This document shows positions 1-12,400 of a DNA stretch of 64,000 nucleotides, piece by piece (the first letter of the stretch is position 1; the number at the start of each line of letters is the position of its first letter). Source of the DNA: Promerops cafer (taxonomy: Eukaryota; Chordata; Aves; Passeriformes; Nectariniidae); assembly GCA_013398275.1 (NCBI GenBank), contig VZSE01002451.1, forward strand, positions 989,776 through 1,053,775, given 5' to 3'. A model generated the notes under the pieces. That model did not search any database. It saw nothing but the letters and a program-made list of their open reading frames with translations, and had not been told where the DNA came from. The position numbers and the translations under genes are program-made.

Positions 1-1545
1 GCAAGGGCCAAGGCTCTATTCACACTGACTCAAGGGACACAACAAGTGCCATGCCTTTTAAAACCAAAAATGGAGAACTCCCAATTTCCATTTCCAGCCT
101 CCTGCAACAATGCTGTGCCCTGCTGTCAAGGAACGTGTGAATAAATTGAGGAAAGAAGGTTAAAGAAGCCCAAGGGAATAGGAGTCCCTTTTTCTTTATT
201 GCAGTTAATTTTGACAAAGGCTCTTCTGTTTCCTCTCCTCCCCCCCACTTTTTTTTTTTTTGGAAGGGCTTCGTGCCAAGCTGCATTATTCCTCTTCACC
301 ATGGTACTGCCATGAAACCCGCCTGGTATGTTTGCCTGAAAATCGCAGGTTTTCATGGAAATTGTTTTTATCTCAACAGCTACTCCCTTTGTCACCTCAG
401 ACATGAAAAGAGGAGGAGAAGGGCTCAGGCTCAAATCCCATCCCAGCAACAAAGCACCCATGAAAAAGCACCACGACCTTCCAAACCCAGCCCCACGAAA
501 ACCTGCCCTCCCAACAGGGCAGAAACCCTTCAAAAACCCTTTTACCACCTCAGAACACCAGTGCAACTGCAAACCCATGAGAGATGCTGTGCACAGCCTC
601 AGTTTGAAACACCGAGGCTTGGGAAAGAAAAGCATCCCGTTGGTGGGATTGTTTTGAAGTATTTTTAAAGTGGAAATAGTTTCTTTTCTTGCAGCCCATC
701 GTGGCAACCGGAGCCCTCTGGCCCCTGTGAGCAAGGCAGGAGCTCCTCAGGGGTGTCCTCTATTTCCAGCCTATTTACTGCTCTGTTGAGAAAGGAGCCT
801 ATAGATGCTCCAGTTCTCAGATTTGGGACTTTGGAGGGACTGGGTTATTCAACAAACCAACCCTTTCTAAACACTGTCAAAGGAGTGATTTGATGCCTTT
901 CAGTGCTTACCATACAAAATGCTGAAAGACCAGAGGGCTTCAAAAGCCGCAGGAGCGGAGCTGGAGTTTGGCAGGAGTTCATTAGCTGCCTGTGTCCTTC
1001 TGTGTGTGGCTTGTAATTACATGCAGAGCCGGTGCCAAATCCTCATCTACTGAGGGGTACCAATTAACGTGCTGCTGGATGAGTCACAGGTAGCTAATGT
1101 CGAGATTTATACACCCGGCGTGCCAAATAGCCCATGCTTTTTTTATCATTAATATTATTATTATTATTATTATTTTAAGAATGCCTTTTTCCCCCTCTTT
1201 TCAAGTTATCATATGAAAACAAGGTTTTGGCAGTAAAATTGGGATTGTCCAGCCTGTTTCCCAGGGCCACACACTGGTGGGCCTGATCCTGCTGACACTG
1301 TGTGCCACATCTGCAGGGAAATGCACATCTCTTGGAGCATAGGCCAAGGGCTTGCAAGTTAAACCACCTACTGTGTTTCCCCTTTGTAAAAAGAAGAGGT
1401 TTTCTGCTCCAAGGAGAAAAATGATAAAACTGAGGTGCCATTTGCACTCTATACTTGGCTTTCCTGCTGCTTGCACCCTCTTACTCCTACAGGAGTCTTA
1501 AAGCAGAAGCTTTAAGAGCAGCTGGAGGAGCTGAGGAAGCAGGTA
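1..1545. other. Non-coding sequence
   Basis: No recognised gene or repeat family. A T-run at about 249-260 and an ATT microsatellite at 1150-1174 are present. The unique segment 880-1150 has several homeobox-like TAAT cores and is a possible conserved regulatory element. A 202-codon minus-strand frame at 126-734 has no recognisable domain. Confidence 0.6.
1150..1174. repeat. (ATT)n microsatellite
   Basis: About eight ATT units following CATTAAT. Confidence 0.9.
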
Positions 1546-1739
1546 ACTAAAAGTGTTAGAAAAAATTTTCAGAATTTTTTGAAGGGGAAATGTACTAAAA
1601 GTGTTAGAAAAAGTTTTCAGAATTTTTTGAAGGGGAAATGTACTAAAAGTGTTAGAAAAAATTTTCAGAATTTTTTGAAGGGGAAATGTACTAAAAGTGT
1701 TAGAAAAAGTTTTCAGAATTTTTTGAAGGGGAAATGTAC
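1546..1739. repeat. 48-bp minisatellite, four copies in an A-B-A-B order
   Basis: Units begin at 1546, 1594, 1642 and 1690 (ACTAAAAGTGTTAG...). Copies 1 and 3 carry AAAAAATTTTC and copies 2 and 4 carry AAAAAGTTTTC, so the array looks like a doubled 96-bp block. Because 48 is divisible by three, both strands remain open and show a 16-residue repeat; this follows from the period and is not evidence of a protein. Confidence 0.95.
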
Positions 1740-1829
1740 ACAAAACTGCATCTCCTGTAGGAAAACATAACAGTTGTTAGTTTCTCTGACAAAAGAGTAA
1801 AAAAAAACCCACAACAAGAAAGAGCCTTT

Positions 1830-1920
1830 CTTCTTTTACTTGAAATCTGCATCCCTTTGCCTCTCTTACTGGAGATCTGCATCCCTTTGCCTCTCTTACT
1901 GGAGATCTGCATCCCTTTGC
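1830..1920. repeat. 30-bp tandem repeat, three copies
   Basis: Units contain GATCTGCATCCCTTTGC preceded by TCTCTTACTGGA. The first copy is diverged (TTTTACTTGAAATCTGC) and the last two are identical. It lies 90 bp after an unrelated 48-bp array. Confidence 0.92.
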
Positions 1921-3777
1921 AGCCAGCTGGCTCCCAATGCAGCCCTTGGCAATTAAAACCTTGGGAAGTCAAACACAACAGCATGGAAGTGAGCCTTTTG
2001 TTTCCCTGTTTTGTCACTGCTGTCTTGTGTTTGATCCCAAGATTTCTCAGGCTAGAGGGAAACCATGGGCCCAGTGGAGCATCCTGGCACTGGGTGGGCA
2101 CAGGTCTCCAAGCTCACTGGTTTGCCACTGCTGATGGTTTTCCTATGGGGAGAGTGGAGACCCAGGCCTCATCTCCTTCTGCTTGACTTTCTCTTTTCCA
2201 AAAAATTGTTATTCCTGGGGGATAACAATTCCAGCAGGGCTGCAAGTACAACCCAACGCTCGCACCGCTTTATCCTTCTCTAATAAACCTTTCACTGCAT
2301 TTGACACGATACAGGTCTTGTCCAGCCATGAAAGCTTTCCTGCTTATCAGGAGAATTTTTAATCAACCAGCAGAGAAAACATGGCCTGACATTTTATTGC
2401 TTCCTTGTGCTTTGCTTTTAGATGTTTTGGTTTCTTCCAGCTTGTACTCTTGCTAATCTCTTTAGCCAGGGATGAGTGGAAAGCCTCAAGTTTTCCATGC
2501 CCAGCAGCTTCCCCTGGATCATTTGGAGTCAGGGCAGGCAGAGGAGCGTGGGGACAGAGGGGGGTTTATGGTGGGATGGAGAAGAAGGCACCAAGCTCTC
2601 GATTCACTGCAGGTTCTGGAACAGGGTTTTGTCCTGGCCACAATTACAAAACAACAAACAACGTCTGTGGGGAAGGGTCATAAGAAGTTCAGCTTTCCTC
2701 TATTAAAACCATCTGGTGCCTATAAAAAACCCCAACTGGTTGGTTGGGATGGTTGGTAGCACCTCCTCCCCACTCGGCTCTTCCTGGCACCTCACGGGAA
2801 CGTGGAGGCACCAGAGGTGTCACAGTGAGGGATGGGGCTGCCATGGGGACAGGGGGCCTGGCAGATACTCTCTCCACTTTGCATCCCTCCTGCTGCAAAG
2901 AAGGTGCCCCAGCATCCACCTCATTTCACTTCTTATCTGAGCCAGAGCTTTTTTATGAGGTGCCTGTCCCCTCAGGAACGCCAGCTCCTGCCAGAGCGCC
3001 CTCAGTGAGCCCCAGAGAGGGCTGAGCTTTCTGAGCAAAATAAAACATCCCTGTGAGGCCTGCGTGGGACCCTGCGAAGGGTTTCTCCAGGTCACTGTCA
3101 CCAACGGGTCCCCCTCCAGCATCAACAGCGAGAGGCACCGCCAAACCTGCAGGGGATGGGAACCTTCATTAAAAGCAACACAACAACAAAAAAACCTAAA
3201 CCTCTCCTTTGTTTCCAACAGAAATAAAAGAAAGGGGGTGGGGGGGTGAAAAATAAAAAGGAAAAGAAAGGAGAGGAGAGCTTAGAGCCAGTTCCCCAGC
3301 CTGTAACACAAAACCAGGCTGTGCTGGGAAACCTTACACCACGCGGCATCCAGCGCATGTACTCCTGCTCCGCTCGCCGCCTCCCGGATGCTTCCCCGAG
3401 CCCAAACTGCCCTTGAGAGAAGCCAAGCCTCAGCCTCTGCTGAAAAGCCTCTTTGTTTGGATTCCCTTTCCAAATCAGCGTATCCTGAGATTGAACTCCC
3501 TTCCACCCCTCTGCAGGGCTTTTTAATGCTGGGCCGCCTTTGGCAGCGGCCAGATCTGCCAGCAGGTTTGCGGTCCCGTAGCAGCGCTCAGCCCGCGGAG
3601 CCGGGGCGCGCTCAGCGCGAGGAGCCTTCTCCACGATAACGGAGAGGAAGGCAGGGAGCAAGAAAGTACTGCAGAATTACTTCAAAAGATCCTTTAATCA
3701 CGAATTGTGAACAGAGGAGCTAAGCCCTCCTTAATTAAACAATAGCTTTAATCAGCCTTCAATAGCTGGCATTACTC
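1921..3777. other. Non-coding sequence with a small CpG-rich patch
   Basis: No gene recognised. The segment 3340-3650 is much richer in CpG than its surroundings. A minus-strand open frame at 3122-3661 (179 codons) and a plus-strand one at 3388-3639 pass through it without recognisable domains. Confidence 0.6.
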
Positions 3778-3970
3778 AGAGGGTGGTGAGGCGCTGGCAC
3801 AGGGTGCCCAGAGAAGCTGTGGCTGCACCATCCCTGGAAGTGTTCAAGGCCAGGCTGGACAGGGCTTGGAGCAACCTGGGATGGTGGAAGATGTCCCTGC
3901 CCATGGCAGGGGGCTGGAACAAGCTGAGTTTTAAGGTCCCTTCAAGCCACCCAAACCATTCCATTATGTG
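3778..3970 (+). mobile_element. CR1 LINE 3' fragment (sense)
   Basis: The sequence contains the CR1 3' signature segments GTGCCCAGAGAAGCTGTGG, TGTTCAAGGCCAGGCTGGA, TGTCCCTGCCCATGGCAGGG and AAGGTCCCTTC, ending CAAACCATTCCATTATG. It is 5'-truncated, as most CR1 copies are. Confidence 0.95.
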
Positions 3971-6900
3971 ACATTAAGGCACACCAGTGAGCTGACCATT
4001 TTGTCCTTCTTAAACTGGCATAATTGAAAGGAAACCAGACAAGGCATCAGAGAAACCCAGGCACGAGGTCTGGACCATGCACACATCAACAAGAGGGTCT
4101 GACTCCAAGCACTGCCGTGAGCTTTCCACGCAGCCATCACTCACTGAGGCCTTCCAGACAGACCTCAAGTCCATCACTCACTGTACACAGAAATAAAATG
4201 CATTTTCCTGCACTGCCTGCAAGCTCAGGGCACAGCTGTGCTACATCCATACAGACAGGCAACAGGGGTCTCCTATGTCCCTTGGGACTTGCAAACGCCT
4301 CAAAATCCTGTGTTCCCACAAAAGGCAGAGGTATTGCACTCCCAGGGCAGGATCTCTGCTCCAGCACTGACCCAGCTGAGACCCACAAACAGCACCAAGG
4401 CAGTAATTTCACCCCCCAGAGAAAACACAGCAGATCTTGCAGCAAGGGAGTGTTAATGAGAATATCAGCCCGACACCTCCCTGGACACCAAAGGGAAAAC
4501 CCTCTTCTCCAAAACCAGCCTCAGGCCCAGGACTTGAAGCAATTTCACGGGGGAAGAAGATGTTTTTCACTCAGAGGCAGCTTTAATTTACCTCAGTGTT
4601 ACATCTTTCCCTGTGAAAGCAAAACCCTGAGATTTAAGCAGGTGGATTTTCAGGCTGCGGACCCAATACCCACTTGTGGCAGAAAACTTCAGCAAGAGCA
4701 AAAGCAAAGTACTTGTTGTTATATCCACAATCCTGATGTATCCCAAACACTATCCCACTAGTCTGGCAATTTCAAACATGCTGCATGCCTAGATTCTGCA
4801 GTGGCTCTGAGAGTTTTACACACTGGAAAACTTCTTTGTGCCCATGGTGATTTATCAAAACTGGCTTTCTCCAAAGTGCTACCCGGCTTTTCCAGGGGTT
4901 TTGCGTTTGACAAAGATTCATACCAGCTCAGTCAGAAAAAGAAATGCCACAAAACTTCTCCTTTAAGGAAAAAAAAACCAAACCACCCAACCCTCACAGC
5001 CCAATGCTTTAGAAATGCTTCCACATGCTAATCAGCCTCCTATTCAGTTCCAGACTGAATAGGACTCCAACAATGACAAAGAAATACGCTGAACCTATCC
5101 CACATTTCATCCCCTTCACTCAAAATGTTGCTGTTACCTTGGTTTTCAGCCGCTTTGTGGGAGCTGCAGCAGAATGACAGCTGCATGCTAAAGCTGCAGG
5201 GATGGTCAAGAAACCAGGAGGGCTGGATGAAAAAATATCTGGCCCAGATTATGTGGGGAAAAAAAAAAAGGGATTATTTGAGGGGACAGTAACTGATGCT
5301 GCAAATTTTTATAAGAGTTAATAAGAAAAAAAAGAAGCAAAAAAACCCCCTGATTCCGCTATGAAAAGCACAGCCTCTTGTGGTCAGGCAGCAAAGGGAA
5401 CTTTTCTCTCAGCCTGGCAAGTATGAGTAAGATAAAAGCCCCTCCAAGCCCTTCCCTTTGAGAATCATCCATTTTTGTTATGTGTTATCAACTGGCAGAT
5501 GCCTTAGTGCAGCTTTTCCTCCATACCCTTAACCTGAAAAACTCGAGCTCTTACTCTGGGAAAGGACAAGCCAGCTCCTGCTGCAGGGGGTGAATCCAAG
5601 GTTGTTTCCCTTTTCTGCACAACATGGAAGCACCAGCACAGAGGCACCTGGGTAAGTTTTCACAGGAATTCGGGTGAGAAGCTCCAGGACAGGTGCACAC
5701 ATGTCCTAGGGACACACTTCAGCCCAAGCCCTGGCAGTCACAGACTCCTCCACAGTCGCTGAGGATCTCATTTCAAGATACTCTGGGAGGCCTGGCAGGA
5801 CTGGCAGAAGCACTGACATTTGCAGCTCCAACGGGGAGTTCAGGAAGGAATCAGAGGTACCTCAGGAGCTCTGAAGGCACCCACTGGGCACCTGGGTGCC
5901 TCTGTACTGGAAACACTGCCTTCAAAGTGTGCCCTCGCCGGGCTCCAGCGCCTGCCCACGCACCGAGGTGATGCTGCTCCTTCTGCTCCCTGGCTCCCTA
6001 GATTGGAAACTCCCAGAGGCACAAACCTCCCGTGACGTGCCTGGGCACGACCAAGGGCAGCACAGCCTGGCACAGGGATCCCTGGCCCAGCACTTGAATT
6101 CAGGGAGAAGCAGCTCCCCAAAAAGCAAGGGCCATCTGATCAGTGATCAAAGGGCCACTCCAGAAACCTGCTAACACCAAACTGATTCACAGCTATCGAC
6201 TTCAAAGGAGTTTTGCTGCCTGCCACCAGCTTGCCAGCCATCCAAAATTACTCCCGGAGCATCACTCAGAACACAAATGCACCCAGTGGTTACTGACCAG
6301 ACCTGCTTATCAGCATTTTACCACGCTGTTTGTGACTTTCCCTTTGGAAACTAGCACTTTAAAGGGTGGTGGGCCTTGCAGAAAAGCCTTGGAAGCCCTC
6401 AAAATGCTTGGGATGTGGGACTGGTTGCCACGGCCACTGTGATGCTACAAATACCAGAGCAAAGACCTCGCTCTCAGATGGGTGGCAATGAAAACCAGGG
6501 CTGGGCTGGCTGCTCCCTCCAGGCTTAAAGGAAAGCTCATCACACCACCCCCCAAAAAAAAGTCATAAATAACCTGCTGAGTGTCAACGAGACAGGAAGC
6601 CCAGGCCCCATTTGGCACATTGGCTTTCAAATTCAGTGGCTGGGCACTTGGAGGATGTGATGAGGGCTCAGCTTAAACCTGAATTAACAGAAATGTAATT
6701 AGTATCTGCGTGCATGCCTGCATGGTCAGACACAGGGCCACTGCTGGCTGGTCAAAAATGGCAGTCATTTTTTATGATTTTACAGGGGAAAGCAGCTCAT
6801 TTCTTGTTTTGTGCAGCACCAGACTGACACTGCTGGGAGACAGAAGCTCTCTGAAGGAGTATCATTTCTTTCGGGAGGGATGGCTGCCCAAAACATCTCA

Positions 6901-8420
6901 CCAGTAACTTTCACTTCTTCTCTTTAAAGCCATGGAAGGAGGAACCACGCAGTTCTCAGCTCCAGCAGTCAGCAAAGATGATGAGGCTCCAGGAGGAGCA
7001 GTCTGACATCTGCAAGCTCCCAAAGCAGTGAAGGACAGCTCTGTCCCACAGCCACCTTTGGTGCTCAGGGCAAGGTGTGGGTGAAGCCAGCAAAGCCAAC
7101 TGCTCCAGCCTCAGTCTGCTGTGTTTCCCAAGCATCACAGGCTATGCCCACTGGTGTGTTCTATCCTGGAGGCACCTCCCAAGCTCCTCAGTGCTATGAC
7201 CAACACACTTTCACACCTTCCTGGGCAAGGGGATGCAGAACTATGGGGAGGTAGTAGAGATTATGAGCGTTCTCCATTACTCAGTGTCACCACCTCTGTC
7301 AGACCAAGTGCAGCTCCATGTGGGCTCTGGCTGGCAGCCCCAGCCTGGCAGCCCCAGCCTGGCCCTGGAGGAGGGCACCATGTGCTCAGAGAAGACAAGG
7401 TCGTGCATGGATGCAATCTTGTTCCAGGGCTGGAACAGGAACACACAGCACAAAGAGCACAGGCATTTTCAGAGCATCACAAGCTCTGGAGTTAAATTAC
7501 ATGTTCTGCTTATAACTTGACTTGCTGCAGAGTCTGTTTTCAAGCCTCTGTCTCCAAAACATCCAACACATGTGAAAAACAAGCCCACTTACGTGACTGA
7601 CTCCAAAGGATGGAGTTCCATAGGAATTTCTGATACTTCCAAACTTGCCAGGACAAAGCTAATTTTCAAACTCATTCATGCATTCTCTTGGTAACAAACT
7701 TATGCTTAAGGCTTGCTTTCAAACAGCATCAAAATCCAAACGAAGACACTTCAAACTCCCTGGTTTTCGTGGCATTCTGCTTCCTCAGGTCGAACTGGAG
7801 GAGCAGCTTCTGCTGATCACGATCCCACTGTTGCAACTGAGCCCTTGCGTGCAGCTAAGAGGCAAGAAGGGATTCTCCAATTTCCCAACAGCTGCTCCAA
7901 CACATCCCTGGGCACAGACACCCGATCCACACGAAGGAACTTTCCACCTGCTCTGAAACTGTGGAGCAGGTAGTGCCCCTCCAAGGTGGGTGTCATGGGC
8001 AAGAGTGAAATGGAGACGGGGTGGCTTTGAAAGGGATGCAAATGCCCTTCTGAGAAAGAGGCCCACTGATCCATGGAGAGATGTGACACACAGGGCACCC
8101 TCCTCCCAGCCTTTGGCAAAACCCACCCAGCTGAGGGATCTGGAAAGGCAGATGGAAGGTTGGCCACAGGCTGGGCCTCCAGACACATTGGCAAGGGGGG
8201 AAGCACAGAAGTGCGTTCAGAAAACTGACTTCAGACTTGTGTAATTACAGGATAAGCACTGGATTACTTTAATTCACCTCTTTCACTGAGGTTTTATCAT
8301 TCTCATTTCTGAGCCTTTTTTTTCTTGTTTGTTTGAAATATGAAACCTGACCTATCGGAAGAGCCGAACAAGGCTCTCAGACAGAACAAAAAGGAAGAAA
8401 TGTAAAAAAAAAAATAAACA

Positions 8421-8436
8421 CATATATATATATATG
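8421..8436. repeat. (TA)n microsatellite
   Basis: Short alternating AT run. Confidence 0.85.
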
Positions 8437-9369
8437 ACAGCACTCACAAAACCCCAGCTGGCAGGGGGTAAAGCCACATCCTGGGAGGGGGTTTCCCTGC
8501 TTCCTTCCCCCGCTGGGACACAGCCCCTTGGGATGCCAGGGAAGCTGCTGTTCCCAGCGCCGGCTGTGTGGATGCTGGGATAGGAGGGTTTGAAGGCTGC
8601 TGCCTTTCCCCATGCTGCCTTCAACAGGCAGGCCCTTGTTCCAGGCACAGGCAGGCCGGGAGACCACAACGGTCCCTTCTGGATTACTATGGATGAAGTG
8701 GGAGCATTGTATGAAGGGAACGGGGAGGATGGAGCCTGCTCCGCCAGAGCGAGCCACGCAGCAGAGCTGGGCCTTTGCCTCCCCCTCTTTGAAGGCATTT
8801 CAGGCAGGGATGGAGCCACACAAACACCCTGCCTATCTCAGATGCTGAAGAGGGGCCCTGGTTTGCCAGAGGTTCCCCAGCTGTGGTATGCAAACCATTT
8901 TTGGGTGGTACACAGAGAACACGCATCTGGAGAGACACCACCAGCCTGTATCCAGACAAACAGAGTCAGACCAAAGCAGCCTGAGAAAGGCATGCATATT
9001 AAACTGGGATTTAAAGGGTATAAAAATAATCCGTTTGATCTGGGAGTGATGTTTATATTATTTTCTGTGCTCACTACAAACAGGCAATTAAAAAAATGTC
9101 ATCTGCTGTAATTGTGATTCCCATCTCCTGCCTGTCTCAGCAGCAGGTACACAGGATTCAAAGCACTCCTGGCCATGAAGCAGTTGCACGTAATTCTGCT
9201 TTTCCTGGAGACACATCTTCAGGCTGGCCAAGTTCCACCAACACGGGAAAGCCAACAGATTTATACCCCTGAGGACTCGGTCTGCCATAGGTACAGCATT
9301 TCCTTGTTCTGCAATTAACACCTCAAGTATAATTGTCACTAATAATCTCTTTTTGATAGGTCGGTTGTC

Positions 9370-9400
9370 TTTTTTTTTTTGTTTGTTTGTTTGTTTGTTT
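9370..9400. repeat. T-run followed by (GTTT)n
   Basis: Ten or more T followed by five GTTT units. Confidence 0.85.
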
Positions 9401-12400
9401 TCACAAAGCAAATGCAGAAAAAGTGGATTTCAAACACCTCCAAAATATTTCTCTCGCCTTTACTTCCAGTCATCTTTGGCTCCTTTGGTCTTTCAAGGGA
9501 GGCACAACAGATGGGTATCACACTCTAGGTGCTGACTGTTGGTTCAATAAGAAGCTTTTCCAGGCTTCAAAAACAAAAAGTTCCTTTACTCCCAAGTTAT
9601 GGCAGAGACCAACTGCGCAACAACCTCATGCCAAGGTGCCACTTCTGCCAACCTGCCTTAGCCAGAGCACCTCCAGAGCAGCCAACCCTGGCCAGGAGCT
9701 CCCTGCCACCAGGAGATCCTGCAGGTATGGAGTGATACATAAACATTAATGGCCAAACCCCACCTAGGGATGCTCAAAACACGATGACGACTCTCCACCC
9801 ACACAGCTTCTCCGCGTGGTGTGGGCTCAGTCCTCCCCGGCACGGAGGAGATGCAGCAGGGAGAAGGCAACACCGAGGGGTTGGGACTGTCCAGCTGCTT
9901 TGGTACAGTCAGGTCTGGTTGTCCCTTGCTGAAAACAAGAAATGGTGGGCTCAGCATCTTCTTCAGGTGCGTAGAAAGATGTTACCCATGCGACAAGTGA
10001 GTGCCGTGCAGCGGGGTAGTCCTAAAAATAAAAACAACAGCCCCAACCCAAACAAAGCAAAGTTGCTTAGCTCATCACATCCAGCTTTACACCATCAAAA
10101 TAACTCTAACCTCACCCCTCATCTCCAATTCCTCCCACTCCTTACAGTTAAATGACAATCCCAGGCCTGTTTGCACCAATTTTTGTGATGAAGCGACCGG
10201 GCCCCTGGCAGAGCTCAAATCCTTTTTGCTTCTGAGAGCTGGAGGACTACACAATTTTCTACACAGAAGAGGTAAGTCAAGAGTAATCTAAACTGTTAGC
10301 CCAAATTATAAGATTATATCCCCACTTACATAAACAAGTCAAGGTCCAGCTAGCATAAATATTTACTTTCAAAGTTCATTTTAGCATCAAGCTCGCCACA
10401 GGAGATGCCAAATTTGTGAGAAAGCTGCAGAGATATTAAGGTTGCAAGAGGTCTATCCATCTGTTGCTTCAAAAAACCTCCCCAAGGCAGTAAAACTTGT
10501 GTTGTACAGATTAACTGGGATTGACAGAAGAGAGAAAATTAAATTAGAGGCAGAAAAGAAGAAGGGCAGTAAATTATGTGCAGTTTACATCCCACCAGCC
10601 TGAAACATATGCTCCCATAAACCCAATTTCCACAAGCCTCAGAAGCAGGTATGCCAGATGAAATCCTTCTATTTTATGGCACAAGCAGGACTTTTTGGAA
10701 GCTGTTTTACCTGCACAAGCTGCACAAATACAAGCTACTGAAGACCCTCATCTGCCCTATCACCCTTGCTGACACAGCCTTCCCCTCTTCCGAGATTAAA
10801 CGCTTGACTTAGCACCCGTCAGCAGAGCACAGGTGGCTGCTCAGAGCTTGCTGAACACCAGGAGTCCCTGCCAAGGGAAAACAGCAAGTCTGAGAGGAGT
10901 AAATTTAACCCTAGATGCTACATCTGTGCGACCAGGCTCCAAAACATCCCACCTCAAGGGTCAGGGCAGGAGGCTTTTCCCCACCTGGCCATGTCTCCTG
11001 CATCAGGAGGAGGTCTGGTGGCTGTTGCAGGACAACAGAACGCCATGGCACCAGGGAAAGTTGCCCCCTGAGATCTGCCCCAGGCCGGGTCACCCCAGTT
11101 CCCCCAAATAACAAGTCCAAGCTCCAGGTAGGAGGTGCAGGAAGCTCCTGGCAGAGGGATGGGCTGTGGATGATCAGGTGAAGGTGGAGTGAGGTCCACC
11201 CATCACGCCTCTTGTTTTGCTGCTCAGAGGGTTCCCCACAGCTCTACAAAGTAAAGACACCAACCAGCTCAGCAGGGGGACTCAGACCCGCCCAGACCCC
11301 CTCAATCACATTTTCAGATGTTTTGCAGTGATCAGGAGACAGGGACGGGGCAGCGGGGACTCTTCCACACCACCAAGCTTGCCCGTAGCCCTAACAATTT
11401 CAGGAAGCATCTTCCAAGCCCTCCCTAGAGGAGGAAGCAGATGGAGAAAGTTATTTTCCCCCCTTGCATGACCTGCTTTAATAAATGCACGCTCAGTTCT
11501 TTTCTGCCTTTTTTTACTGAGTTAAGCACGGGCATGGAATTTCTGGGAAGTTCTCAGTGTCGGCGATCAAACCTCTTGTTCATGCAAGAGCCCAGGGATT
11601 TATGAGTGCCAAGTGCACTCATTAGAGGAGTGGGCTGGTCATTCAGTAACATCCAGCTCCCTGCCAACTCAACTCAAGTTGGAAACAGAGGAGAAACGGA
11701 GGGTCTGGTCCAGTGGATCTTCATCCAAGCCACTCCACCAGCCTGGCTCCCCAAGAGAAGAAGATACAAATCTTCCTCTTTAGCATTTGCTATCAAGATA
11801 ACCATTGTACTGCTTAAGGATGAAAGACAAAGTGGATCTTTCTAACTACTCTCACCAAATTAAAGCTGAAGGAAGCTCCTGATAGCTCAGCTTCGCTAAT
11901 TCAGACTTTCTTAGATGTTTATGGTAATTGTCTTCTGGGTAATTTGTTTAAATTTGTGTGTAAACAAAGGGCTTGTACACATCTACAGCCTCGAAGAGAG
12001 TGTGTCATTTCTGAAAAACATTCCAGCCATAGTTCACTCTTTTCATTTTCCCCTCAGAGAAAACCAATTCAAGGCTGAATTATGGCATTACCTGCAGCAG
12101 GAGCCAGTACAGCATCATAGGCCTCTGCAAATCAAATGGCCAATTTTAATATTTCCTAAAGCGGCCCTCAAATGAGAAAAAGCCTTCTGTTTCCCTGCTT
12201 CCCTGAATGTCTTTGGGCAGCTTCTCAAGAGGCGTAACTCAGTTTGACTGCACTGGAGGCCACTGGCCATGTGCCCACATGCACCAGCAGAAGACCTCTG
12301 CTGGTCCCTCCACCTCAGAAAAAGTAATTTCAACCAACTCTGCTCCTCATTATATTATACAGGACTTTTTTTCTTTTTTTTCCCCCACTGTATATGTAAA

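Noticed and set aside
126..734. 202-codon minus-strand frame
   Set aside because: No domain, start context or splice structure that supports a gene; composition looks random.
1546..1920. Possible CRISPR-like array
   Set aside because: Repeats are head-to-tail with no unique spacers, and the genome is vertebrate.
3122..3661. 179-codon minus-strand frame through the CpG cluster
   Set aside because: Ends in low-complexity Phe/Pro runs and has no recognisable domain.
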